Positions 1-6,636 are shown, numbered from the stretch's first letter. The stretch is 7,677 nucleotides of DNA from JBDTNQ01 sp039933635 (GCA_039933635.1 JBDTNQ010000154.1:1-7677); one strand, 5' to 3'. Notes: a model not told the origin generated them from the sequence alone. Program-made: numbers and translations.

Positions 1-861
1 GACAACATCCCGGTGCTGTCGCGCCTCAAGGGCTGGAAGTACGGATTCGAGTCGCCGTTCAAGGCGGACGTCTACTACGTCATCACGCGGCTGTTCACGG
101 GCAACAAGTGGGGCACCTCGAATCCCGTGATGATGCGCGACCAGGACTTCGGCATCGTCCGCGTCCGCGCCTTCGGCACCTACGACTTTCGCATCGTCGA
201 GCCGGCGAAGTTTCTCAAGGAGGTTGCCGGCACCGACAATCACTTCCGGCTGGACGAGTTCGCCGACGTGATGCGGTCGCGGCTCGTGAGCGTGTTCAGC
301 GAAGCGCTGGCCACGAGCAAAGTGCCGGTGCTCGACGTCGCGACGCGCTACAGCGAGCTTGGTGAAGCGCTGCTGCCGGTGCTGAATCCGATCCTGAAGG
401 GCAAGTACGGCATCGAGGCCGCGAGTTTCGTCATCGAGAACGTGTCGGTTCCGCCCGAGGTTGAGCAGGCGATTGACAAGCGCTCGAGCATGGCCGCGGT
501 CGGCAACCTGAACGACTACGTCAAGTTCCAGCTGGCGCAGGGGCTGGCGAGCGGGACGGCAGGCGCGGGTGGCGTCGGTGCGGAGATGGCCGTAGGCTTT
601 GCCATCGCCAAGGAAATGATCAATCAGACGGGCGGGTTGTCCGCGCAGGCCACACCGGGTGTCGCCGGCGCGGCACCGGTCGCCGCCGCCCCTCCAGCGG
701 CCAGCATTCCCGAAACACTCAGCCCGGCCGACGCCGCGAAGGCTCTGGGCGTTTCTGAAACGGACGTGGTTGCCAGCCTCGAGGCCGGCGATCTCAAGGG
801 CAAGCGCATCGGCACGCAGTGGCGTATCACGCGCGCGGCGCTGTCGGACTTCCTCAAGTAG
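1..861 (+). CDS. SPFH/Band-7 domain protein (YdjI-type) with C-terminal excisionase-like HTH, 5' partial
   Basis: The reading frame is open from base 1, so the gene starts upstream; by comparison with YdjI-type proteins I infer that about 70-90 N-terminal residues are missing. The visible 286 residues open with DNIPVLSRLKGWKYGFESPF and then KWGTSNPVMMRDQDFGIVRV, the hallmark of the SPFH_like/YdjI group (old annotation 'virion core protein'). The SPFH core runs to about residue 160. A Gly/Ala-rich segment (about 180-205) and an Ala/Pro linker (about 215-236) follow. The last 50 residues (LSPADAAKALGVSETDV...GKRIGTQWRITRAALSDFLK) match the excisionase/MerR-like HTH_17 pattern. SPFH proteins form membrane-associated oligomers, and YdjI of Bacillus subtilis works with PspA and the membrane proteins YdjG and YdjH. 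The zinc-ribbon membrane protein 12 bases downstream in the same direction fits that role. The family call is firm; whether the HTH binds DNA or protein is unknown. Confidence 0.88.
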   Translation, partial: DNIPVLSRLKGWKYGFESPFKADVYYVITRLFTGNKWGTSNPVMMRDQDFGIVRVRAFGTYDFRIVEPAKFLKEVAGTDNHFRLDEFADVMRSRLVSVFSEALATSKVPVLDVATRYSELGEALLPVLNPILKGKYGIEAASFVIENVSVPPEVEQAIDKRSSMAAVGNLNDYVKFQLAQGLASGTAGAGGVGAEMAVGFAIAKEMINQTGGLSAQATPGVAGAAPVAAAPPAASIPETLSPADAAKALGVSETDVVASLEAGDLKGKRIGTQWRITRAALSDFLK

Positions 862-873
862 CGCGCATTCATC

Positions 874-1983
874 GTGGGCGAGTCCCCTCAGACACCTGTC
901 GCGGACGGGGCCACCGGCACGGTGGCCTCGGCTCGCGAGAAGTTCCATTGCCCCGCGTGCGGCGCGGAGGCGAACTGGAATCCCGCGAAGCAGAAGCTGA
1001 TCTGTCCGTTCTGCGGCACGGAGTCACCGGCGACGCTGCAGATGCGCGGCGCCGACACGATCATCACCGAACACGATCTCGTCGCGGCGCTGCGCGCGAT
1101 TCCCGACTCGGCGCGCGGCTGGCAGGCCGAGAAGGTCTCGGTGCAATGCCAGAGCTGCAAGGCGATCTCGGTCTTCGATCCCGGCAAGATCGGCCAGCGG
1201 TGCGAGTTCTGCGGGTCGACCGCGCTCGTCCCCTACGAACAGGTCAAGGACGCGTTCCGTCCCGAGTCCCTGCTGCCGCTCAAAATCGCCGAGTCACAGG
1301 CGCGCGATCTGATTCGTGCGTGGTACGGCCGGCAGTGGCTCGCGCCGAATCGCTTCAGCGCCAAGGCGCTGACCGATACGGTGAAGGGCTTCTATCTTCC
1401 GTACTGGACGTTCGACGCGAAGGTGTTTGCGCGATGGACGGCGGAGTCGGGGACCTATTACTACGTCGGTTCTGGGAACAAGCGTGAGCGGCGTGTCCGG
1501 TGGACGCCCGCCGCCGGCGAGCTGTCCCACTTTTACGACGATGAGCTGGTGTGCGCGTCCGTGGGGGTGAATCCCGCGCGCCTGCGGGGCATCGAGCCGT
1601 TTCCAACGGAGACGCTCGTGCCGTACGATCCGGGCTACCTGGCCGGATGGACCGTCGAACGCTACCAGATCGATCTCGTCGGCGCCGCCGCGCGATCACG
1701 CCGGCAGATGGACGCGACGCTGCGTGCGCTGTGCGTCAGGGCAATACCCGGCGATACCTACCAGAACCTCGTCGTCGATGCCACCTACAGCGATCAGACG
1801 TTCAAGCACATCCTTGCGCCGGTGTGGCTGCTGACCTACGTCTATGGCGCCCGATCGTTTCAGGTCGTGGTCAATGGTGTGACCGGAACGATCTCCGGTT
1901 CGCGGCCGTGGAGCTGGATCAAGGTCACCCTGCTCATTCTGCTCGCGCTGGTCATCTTCGCGATCATCAAGTCCCAGAATTAG
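874..1983 (+). CDS. Double zinc-ribbon protein with C-terminal transmembrane anchor
   Basis: The 369-residue product has two zinc ribbons: C26-x2-C29 with C44-x2-C47 (CPACG...CPFCG), and C92-x2-C95 with C110-x2-C113 (CQSC...CEFCG). A central region of about 230 residues, rich in aromatic residues (GFYLPYWTFDAKV, APVWLLTYVYG), has no function I can name. A single hydrophobic helix near residues 350-366 (VTLLILLALVIFAII) sits at the very C-terminus, so most of the protein should face the cytoplasm as a tail-anchored protein. The start is GTG: an in-frame stop at 859-861 lies just upstream, and the next Met comes after the first ribbon. I see no clear ribosome binding site, and the 12-base gap to the SPFH gene suggests translational coupling. 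Proteins of this type are sometimes labelled as PriA or as TFIIB-type zinc ribbon proteins; no helicase motif is present. By position and architecture it could serve the SPFH protein as YdjG serves YdjI (inference). Confidence 0.85.
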   Translation: MGESPQTPVADGATGTVASAREKFHCPACGAEANWNPAKQKLICPFCGTESPATLQMRGADTIITEHDLVAALRAIPDSARGWQAEKVSVQCQSCKAISVFDPGKIGQRCEFCGSTALVPYEQVKDAFRPESLLPLKIAESQARDLIRAWYGRQWLAPNRFSAKALTDTVKGFYLPYWTFDAKVFARWTAESGTYYYVGSGNKRERRVRWTPAAGELSHFYDDELVCASVGVNPARLRGIEPFPTETLVPYDPGYLAGWTVERYQIDLVGAAARSRRQMDATLRALCVRAIPGDTYQNLVVDATYSDQTFKHILAPVWLLTYVYGARSFQVVVNGVTGTISGSRPWSWIKVTLLILLALVIFAIIKSQN

Positions 1984-2024
1984 GAGACCGGGTCTCCGCG
2001 ATGATTGAGGAGACCCGGTCTCTT
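1983..2024. repeat. Palindromic repeat copy 1, likely bidirectional terminator between convergent genes
   Basis: Two 15-base arms, GGAGACCGGGTCTCC (1983-1997) and GGAGACCCGGTCTCT (2009-2023), flank an 11-base spacer. Each arm is nearly self-palindromic, and the two arms are inverted repeats of each other with 14 of 15 bases pairing. The element begins on the last base of the membrane-protein stop codon and ends 10 bases before the stop of the opposing zinc-ribbon gene. A strong hairpin in this position would end transcription from both sides, although no long T-run follows. Almost the same sequence recurs at 2202-2240, so it is a repeat family and not only a local terminator. Confidence 0.85.
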
Positions 2025-2033
2025 CTGCTGCTT

Positions 2034-2816
2034 CTATCGCAGCCACCGCATGACTGCCGTCAGCCCGGCGCCGACGAGGCCGGACGTCGACACGTCCGCG
2101 TACCACGACGGCTGCTGATCGAAGGCGGCGAATGACGCGTCCACGTCGCGGCGCGCCTGCTCGAGGCGGAGGGGAAGCGCAGGATCGATGTCGACTGGTA
2201 CAAGACCGGGTCTCCGTGATGATTGAGGAGATCCGGTCTTTTCTGTCAGGCCTGATGTTTCAGGAGACCCTGTGTTCTCTGGGTGTGTGAGCTGTTCAAT
2301 GAGTCTTGCGGCCTGTTTCATGTCCAGCATCGACAACGGCGAGCCGCAATGCGCGCACGCCGACGTTTTCGCGAGATCGATCGACGCGCCGCAGTTCGAG
2401 CAGTTCACGAACTGGACATTCTGCTTGAGCGCCTCGACCTGATCCGGCGAGAGCGGGGTGATGAAGTTCTTCTCCCGCAGGAAATCGAAGAACCCGATCA
2501 GGCGTCCGTGACGGGCCGGGCAACGGAGGTACTCGAAGCGCGTCGCGCGCTGGAGGTCATGGACCGGCGCCATGCGCATCTCACAGCGTGGACACTTGCA
2601 GACGGCCGGAAAAGCTTTCCGCGCCTGGGACACGCGCTCGCCGACGACGCGGAACAGTCGCAGGGTTGAGCGCGGTGTCAGCTGCAGGCTCTCCTTGTCG
2701 TCGAACCAGAAAGCCTGGCAGTCGAGGCACACGTCGATCGTGACGGAGGTACCCAGATGCCCGTCGAGCGTCTGGGCGGTCATGGGGCCGTGGCAGGCGG
2801 GGCAGATCGTGGACAC
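2034..2816 (-). CDS. Three-module zinc-ribbon (zf-TFIIB-like) protein carrying an in-frame palindromic repeat
   Basis: The 260-residue product holds three zinc-binding modules. The first is C5-x2-C8 with C30-x2-C33, followed by AFWFD, typical of zf-TFIIB. The second is C75-x2-C78 with C99 and H103 (CPRCEMRM...RCPARHGRL). The third is C139-x2-C142 with C154-x2-C157 (NCSNCGAS...CAHCGSPL). Residues 179-205 have another character (PENTGSPETSGLTEKTGSP, then QSSRRPGL) and are encoded by repeat copies 2 and 3. The conserved-looking tail resumes at VPVDIDPALPLRLEQAR and ends in a short hydrophobic stretch (SGLVGAGLTAVMRWLR). The start is GTG at 2814-2816: an in-frame TAA nine bases upstream excludes anything longer, and a later Met would lose C5 and C8. 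It lies 47 bases after sulfatase A on the same strand, so it may be the last gene of that unit. It may be functionally closer to the convergent SPFH/zinc-ribbon pair. No enzymatic motif is visible; function unknown. Confidence 0.85.
   Translation of the reverse strand: MSTICPACHGPMTAQTLDGHLGTSVTIDVCLDCQAFWFDDKESLQLTPRSTLRLFRVVGERVSQARKAFPAVCKCPRCEMRMAPVHDLQRATRFEYLRCPARHGRLIGFFDFLREKNFITPLSPDQVEALKQNVQFVNCSNCGASIDLAKTSACAHCGSPLSMLDMKQAARLIEQLTHPENTGSPETSGLTEKTGSPQSSRRPGLVPVDIDPALPLRLEQARRDVDASFAAFDQQPSWYADVSTSGLVGAGLTAVMRWLR
2202..2240. repeat. Palindromic repeat copy 2, inside the zinc-ribbon gene
   Basis: Arms AAGACCGGGTCTCC (2202-2215) and GGAGATCCGGTCTT (2227-2240) pair at 13 of 14 positions around the spacer GTGATGATTGA. 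Over about 44 bases it differs from copy 1 at only about four positions, in the same orientation. It is translated on the minus strand as residues 193-205 of the zinc-ribbon protein (KTGSPQSSRRPGL) and keeps the frame open. Confidence 0.85.
2253..2281. repeat. Degenerate half copy (copy 3) of the palindromic repeat
   Basis: TGATGTTTCAGGAGACCCTG and the nine bases after it align without gaps to the right half of copy 2 (2217-2245), with about 23 of 29 bases identical. The left arm is not recognisable; a perfect 10-base palindrome TCAGGCCTGA (2246-2255) stands in its place. It encodes the first TGSP of the zinc-ribbon protein (residues 182-185), echoing the TGSP at 194-197 encoded by copy 2. 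It is probably an older, decayed copy or a local duplication. Confidence 0.55.
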
Positions 2817-2840
2817 CGATCGTTATATCGGCAGGTCGCG

Positions 2841-2854
2841 CCGTGGCCCCACGG
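2841..2854. repeat. Perfect 14-base palindrome between sulfatase A and the zinc-ribbon gene
   Basis: CCGTGGCCCCACGG is a perfect inverted repeat, able to form a 5-bp stem with a 4-base loop. It lies in the 47-base gap after the sulfatase A stop. No T-run follows on the minus strand, so it is a weak terminator candidate; it could equally be an attenuating hairpin, an operator, or chance. Confidence 0.35.
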
Positions 2855-2863
2855 TACGGCCCC

Positions 2864-4255
2864 TCACTCGACCGGCCAGCGCGCGGACTCGACACGCGCC
2901 GTCTTCAGATATGCCTCGATCTTCGCGACCACGGCCGGCTGCTGCCCGGCGACGTCGTGTTCCTCTCTGAGGTCGGTGTCGAGGTTGTAGAGCTCCAGCG
3001 GTTTGTCTTTCGCCACGCGGACGGCCTTCCAGGCGCCCATACGTACGGCCTGCCGGAATCCGCCTTCATGAAACTCCCAGTACAGGAAGTCGTGTGCCGG
3101 CTGTTGCTGACCGCGCAGCGTCCGCAAGATCGACATGCCGTCGAGCCCCGACGGTGTCCGGAGACCAGCCACTTCCGCCAGCGTCGGGAACATGTCCCAA
3201 TGCGCCGCCGCGAAAGCGCTGGTTCGACCCGCGGGCACCGTGCCGGTCCAGCGCGCGATCATCGGTACCCGGATGCCGCCTTCGTACATGTCGCGCTTGA
3301 CGCCGCGCAGGCCGCCCGAGCTGTTGAAGAAGGCCGGGTCGCCGCCGGCCTCCACGTGCGGGCCGTTGTCGCTCATGAAGAGAATGAGCGTGCGACGGTC
3401 GAGGTTCCGCGCGTGCACGAGATCGACGAGTCGCCCGATGTCCCGATCCATGCGGGTGATCATCGCGGCATAGGCTGCGTGCGGCGCGGGCTGTGATCGA
3501 TAGCCGGATCCGTCGGCCCGCGGATTCACGAACGGTTTCTCCGGAAACTTGCCACGAAAGGGCGCGATCGAATCTTCCGGCACGAGCAGCTCTGCATGCG
3601 GCGCGGTGTAGTTCAGGTACAGGAAGAAGGGCTTGGGGTCATTCTTTTCGATGAACGCGGCCGCTTCGGTGGTGAACGCGTCGTTGGCGTAGTCCTTGGT
3701 GGACACCGGCACCGAGACGGAGTTCCTGAAGAGATGATCCGTGTACTGCTCGTGCGCATGCGTCTGATTGAGGAAGCCGAACGAGTATTCGAAGCCCTTT
3801 CGTGCGGGTGAGCCTTGGTCGGGCCCGCCGAGGCCCCACTTGCCGATGACCGCCGTACGGTAGCCTGCGTCACGCAGCCGCGTCCCGATCGTGACGTCCT
3901 CATCGCGCAGCGGTACGTCAGTCGCGTTGCCGCCGTTGCCCCGGATCCACGTGTGGCCCGTGTGGAGTCCTGTCAGCAGCGCCGCCCGTGACGGCGCGCA
4001 CACCGTCGTCCCCGCGTAGTAGTTCGTGAAGCGCATCCCTTCCCGCGCGAGCTTGTCCAGGCTTGGCGTTTGAAAATGCGTCTGGCCATACGCACTGAGA
4101 TCGCCGTAGCCGAGGTCGTCGGCCTGGATCAGGAGGATGTTGGGAGGGGTTGGACTGACTTGGGCGGCGGCCATCGACCCGTAAATGCCAGCAGCAAGGA
4201 GGCCCAGAATGCCGATCCCCCTCAGCCTGACGACTGTGGCGACGTGTATGCTCAT
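2864..4255 (-). CDS. Secreted S1-type sulfatase A (formylglycine-dependent)
   Basis: The 463-residue protein is of normal length for the alkaline-phosphatase-superfamily sulfatases, which hydrolyse sulfate esters. Residues 1-31 form a Sec signal peptide (basic VVRLR, hydrophobic core, then SMAAAQ). The catalytic motif C86-A-P-S-R90 followed by AALLTG is the formylglycine signature; C86 needs a maturing enzyme not encoded here. Visible metal or active-site residues by family pattern are D46-D47 (QADDLGYGD), K139 (GKWGLG), H220 (TAPH), D296-N297 (MSDNGPH) and K320 (GVKRDMYEGG). The usual His of GKWHLG is Gly141. The start ATG overlaps the sulfatase B stop in an ATGA (4252-4255), which signals translational coupling; a weak GAGGA (4266-4270) lies 10 bases upstream. 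The NQTHAHEQYTDHLFRN stretch places it in a different subgroup from sulfatase B. Substrate unknown; a sulfated glycan is the natural guess. Confidence 0.93.
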   Translation of the reverse strand: MSIHVATVVRLRGIGILGLLAAGIYGSMAAAQVSPTPPNILLIQADDLGYGDLSAYGQTHFQTPSLDKLAREGMRFTNYYAGTTVCAPSRAALLTGLHTGHTWIRGNGGNATDVPLRDEDVTIGTRLRDAGYRTAVIGKWGLGGPDQGSPARKGFEYSFGFLNQTHAHEQYTDHLFRNSVSVPVSTKDYANDAFTTEAAAFIEKNDPKPFFLYLNYTAPHAELLVPEDSIAPFRGKFPEKPFVNPRADGSGYRSQPAPHAAYAAMITRMDRDIGRLVDLVHARNLDRRTLILFMSDNGPHVEAGGDPAFFNSSGGLRGVKRDMYEGGIRVPMIARWTGTVPAGRTSAFAAAHWDMFPTLAEVAGLRTPSGLDGMSILRTLRGQQQPAHDFLYWEFHEGGFRQAVRMGAWKAVRVAKDKPLELYNLDTDLREEHDVAGQQPAVVAKIEAYLKTARVESARWPVE

Positions 4256-5787
4256 TTTGAACCGGTCCTCGCTCGGATGCGTGCCAGCGCATCCGCCATC
4301 GTCTTCGTTCTGGCCGCTTGCGCGACGGCGAGATTGGTCTGCTCGCCAGGGTCAGCCGCCAAGTCGTACAGCTGTGGCACCGTGTCGTTGCCGAGCTCGG
4401 TGTTGGTGTCGATATTCCTCTTGGCCTTGTTGTTCGGTTCGATGTACTTCCATCGGCCCTGGCGCAGCGAGATGGCGCCGGCTTCTTCGATGAGCTCGGC
4501 GCGCCCGGCGCGCGACGTACCGAGGAGCACGGGCAGCATGTTCACACTGTCCGGAGCGTCGGGCGGCGCCAGTGTCTGCCCGGCCAACGCCGCGAAGGAT
4601 GCCAGGAGATCGACCTGCGACACGACCGCCGCCGACACGCCCTTCGTGACGTGCCCTGGCCAGCGCACGATCAAGGGCACGCGCGTCCCGCCCTCGAAGT
4701 TGCTGTACTTGCCGCCCCGGAACGGACCTGCGGGCCGATGGCCACCCAGTTGTTCCACGGCTTGATCCTTGTACCCATCGTCCACGACCGGACCGTTGTC
4801 GCTCGAGAAGATGACCAGCGTGTCGTTCGCGAGCCCGAGGCGGTCGAGCGCCTTCAGGATCTCGCCGACCGACCAGTCGGCCTCGACGATCGCGTCGCCG
4901 CGCGGGCCCATGGTCGTCTTGCCCACGAAACGCGCATTCGGCACGCGTGGCACGTGCGGATCGTGCGTCGCGAAGTACAGGAAGAATGGGGCTGCGCGAT
5001 GCGCCTCGATGAACGACACGGCATGGCTCGTAAACGTGTCCGCCATGTCTTGGTCGATCCAGAGGGCGTCTTTGCCGCCCGTCATGTAGCCGATGCGGCT
5101 GATGCCGTTGACGATCGTCTGGTCGTGGCCGTGACTCGGCGCAAGCTTGAGCAATTCGGGATGGTCCTTGCCCGTGGGCCACGTGCCGACGGGCCCGGCG
5201 TAACTCACCGTGATCGGATCCGCGGGATCGAGGCCAACGACCTTGCGGTCCGCGATGAACACGGTCGGCACGCGGTCGGTCGTCGCCGGCATGATGAAGG
5301 CCTCGTCGAAGCCGATTTCCTGCGGGCCTGGGGAAATCGTCGCGTTCCAGTCCGGTCCGCCCTGCGGCCCCAGGCCGAGATGCCATTTCCCGACAATGCC
5401 TGTCCTGTAGCCAGCGCGTTTGAGCATCGAGGGCAGCGTCGTGCGCCCCGGCTCGATGATGAGCGCCGCGTTGCCCGGCAGGATAGACGTGCCGGGCTTC
5501 CGAAAGGCGTACTGGCCCGTCAGCAGTGAGTAACGCGACGGCGTGCAGGTCGCGGCCGGCGAGTGTGCGTCGGTGAGTCGCAGGCCCTCGTTCGCCAGCC
5601 GGTCGATGTTCGGCGTCTTCAGCGCAGTGGCCCCGTAGGACGACACGTCGCCGTAGCCGAGATCGTCGGTCAGGATGACGATGATGTTGGGGCGTGTCTG
5701 CTGCCGCGTTGCCGGCGGCTGCGTCGCGGACAGCGTGCCCGCGAGGGCGAGCAGAATGAGCGGAGTCAGGGAAATGGGTCGGGTCAT
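4252..5787 (-). CDS. Secreted S1-type sulfatase B (arylsulfatase-like)
   Basis: The 511-residue protein starts with a short Sec signal peptide (MTRPISLTPLILLALAGTLSA). Key sulfatase residues are all visible: D41-D42 (LTDDLGYGD), the formylglycine motif C81-T-P-S-R85 with YSLLTG, K134 and H136 (GKWHLG), H278 (THDPHVPR), D330-N331 (SSDNGP) and K360 (RGGKYSNFEGGTRVP). The C-terminal subdomain has the usual GRWKYIE and LYDLAADPGEQTNLA. ATG 5787 is chosen because GGAAAGG (5793-5799) lies five bases upstream and the signal peptide begins there. An ATG at 5817 would add 10 residues, and the frame is open further back (to 6042) only as a shadow of the GreB gene. It is 32 bases after the GreB-like gene and overlaps sulfatase A by four bases. 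The product should act outside the cytoplasm on sulfate esters; the exact substrate cannot be read from the sequence. Confidence 0.94.
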   Translation of the reverse strand: MTRPISLTPLILLALAGTLSATQPPATRQQTRPNIIVILTDDLGYGDVSSYGATALKTPNIDRLANEGLRLTDAHSPAATCTPSRYSLLTGQYAFRKPGTSILPGNAALIIEPGRTTLPSMLKRAGYRTGIVGKWHLGLGPQGGPDWNATISPGPQEIGFDEAFIMPATTDRVPTVFIADRKVVGLDPADPITVSYAGPVGTWPTGKDHPELLKLAPSHGHDQTIVNGISRIGYMTGGKDALWIDQDMADTFTSHAVSFIEAHRAAPFFLYFATHDPHVPRVPNARFVGKTTMGPRGDAIVEADWSVGEILKALDRLGLANDTLVIFSSDNGPVVDDGYKDQAVEQLGGHRPAGPFRGGKYSNFEGGTRVPLIVRWPGHVTKGVSAAVVSQVDLLASFAALAGQTLAPPDAPDSVNMLPVLLGTSRAGRAELIEEAGAISLRQGRWKYIEPNNKAKRNIDTNTELGNDTVPQLYDLAADPGEQTNLAVAQAARTKTMADALARIRARTGSK

Positions 5788-5792
5788 GAACA

Positions 5793-5799
5793 CCTTTCC
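5793..5799 (-). promoter_or_regulatory. Ribosome binding site deciding the sulfatase B start
   Basis: GGAAAGG on the minus strand is five bases upstream of ATG 5787. No comparable site precedes the in-frame ATG at 5817. Confidence 0.65.
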
Positions 5800-5819
5800 A
5801 GTAGAGACGTACCCCATCG

Positions 5820-6443
5820 CTACTTCGAGGGCCCGGAGGACTCGGCTCCGGGTGGCTCGCTGAAGGGTGCCACCGCGATGCGGCTGTAACGCACATCGAG
5901 AACCTCCAGCGTGTCTGTGGCGCCCGGGGCATGCAGGACCACCGAGTCGCCTGGGCCGGACTTCATCAGGGCCCGGGCAAGCGGGGACGCCCAGCTGATG
6001 TGTTGGAGATGCAGGTCGACTTCGTCGACGCCGACGATGCACACCGTGCGTTCCACCCCGGTGGTGGTCTCGTAGCGGACGGTCGCGCCGAAGAAGACAT
6101 GCGTTGCGGCCCGCCCGAGTCTGGGGGTTTCCGGGTCGACGATCTCCGCTGCCTCGATGCGCTTCGTGAGAAAGCGAATTCGCCGGTCGATCTCGCGCAG
6201 TCGGCGCTTGCCGTACTGGTAGTCGGCGTTTTCGCTGCGGTCGCCGTTGCCCGCTGCCCAGGCCACCACCTTCGTGACCGCCGGCCGTTCCCGGACCACC
6301 AAGAAGCGCCGTTCGTCGAGGAGTCGCTGGAGTCCGCCCGGCGTGATGTAGTTCCTGGCCGGTGCAGACTTCGCCGAGCCGGTATCAGCGTCGGGTGGGG
6401 GCTCACGAGCGCTCCGAGATGTCTTCGTGAATGCGTTGCGCAT
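5820..6443 (-). CDS. greB: GreB-type transcription elongation factor with N-terminal extension
   Basis: The 207-residue product matches GreB closely through the N-terminal coiled coil. YITPGGLQRLLDE (from residue 32) is followed by RERPAVTKVVAWAAGNGDRSENADYQYGKRRLREIDRRI. Gre factors enter the RNA polymerase secondary channel and trigger cleavage of backtracked RNA. The two acidic tip residues are present in GDRSENAD (D68, E71 from the ATG used here). The FKBP-like C-terminal domain (about 110-195) contains FFGATVRYETTTG and SPLARALMKSGPGD. E. coli GreB has 158 residues; the excess here is about 30 polar residues at the N-terminus and a Pro/Ser tail. ATG 6443 is chosen; TTG 6461 would add six residues, and neither has a convincing ribosome binding site. 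The gene heads the sulfatase run, ending 32 bases before sulfatase B. GreB rather than GreA is favoured by the ERP-VTK-V-WAA and DYQY-K-RLREIDRR matches. Confidence 0.9.
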   Translation of the reverse strand: MRNAFTKTSRSAREPPPDADTGSAKSAPARNYITPGGLQRLLDERRFLVVRERPAVTKVVAWAAGNGDRSENADYQYGKRRLREIDRRIRFLTKRIEAAEIVDPETPRLGRAATHVFFGATVRYETTTGVERTVCIVGVDEVDLHLQHISWASPLARALMKSGPGDSVVLHAPGATDTLEVLDVRYSRIAVAPFSEPPGAESSGPSK

Positions 6444-6527
6444 GACGTACCGCTGATTCAATCACGACTGCCGCGCTCTCGTGCATGCCGCGTCCACGGC
6501 GCTGCCGTTGACCGGGACGACAGCGGG

Positions 6528-6583
6528 ACAACGGGAGCAGGGGACCAGGGGACCAGGGGACGAAGGGACGAAGGAACGAAGGA
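6528..6583. repeat. Tandem repeat, 8-bp period, seven units
   Basis: Successive 8-base units read ACAACGGG, AGCAGGGG, ACCAGGGG, ACCAGGGG, ACGAAGGG, ACGAAGGA, ACGAAGGA. A looser version continues upstream (GGGACGACAGCGGG). The array lies in the 204-base divergent intergenic region between the GreB-like gene and the isomerase-like gene, ending 64 bases before the latter's start. Units drift along the array, as expected from slippage plus point mutation. A related array follows the isomerase-like gene in the same orientation. Confidence 0.85.
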
Positions 6584-6636
6584 GATTGCGCCATCTCGGT
6601 CCCACTCTCCGGATCGGATAAGCTCGTCGAATTCTC

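Noticed and set aside
874..1983. PriA-like helicase label for the double zinc-ribbon protein
   Set aside because: Only the CxxC ribbons are shared; there are no Walker or helicase motifs, and the protein ends in a membrane helix.
1983..2281. Insertion sequence or other autonomous transposon
   Set aside because: The repeats are about 40 bases, carry no transposase and show no flanking target duplications that I can identify.
4318..5529. Long plus-strand open frame (403 codons) opposite sulfatase B
   Set aside because: It is antisense to a sulfatase with all catalytic motifs, its translation is Arg/Val-rich with no recognisable domain, and long shadow frames are expected at this G+C.
4352..5932. 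Long minus-strand open frame (526 codons) overlapping sulfatase B in another frame
   Set aside because: The product is Arg/His/Pro-rich low-complexity sequence, typical of an out-of-frame reading of a real gene on the same strand.
5788..6042. N-terminal extension of sulfatase B back to 6042
   Set aside because: It would overlap the GreB coding region and hide the signal peptide; the ribosome binding site and signal peptide both favour ATG 5787.
6528..6583. CRISPR array
   Set aside because: The units are 8 bases with no unique spacers, so this is a simple tandem repeat.
6617..6622. GATAAG as a -10 box for the isomerase-like gene
   Set aside because: No -35 element lies at a suitable distance (TTGCGC at 6586-6591 is about 25 bases away), so the promoter cannot be supported.
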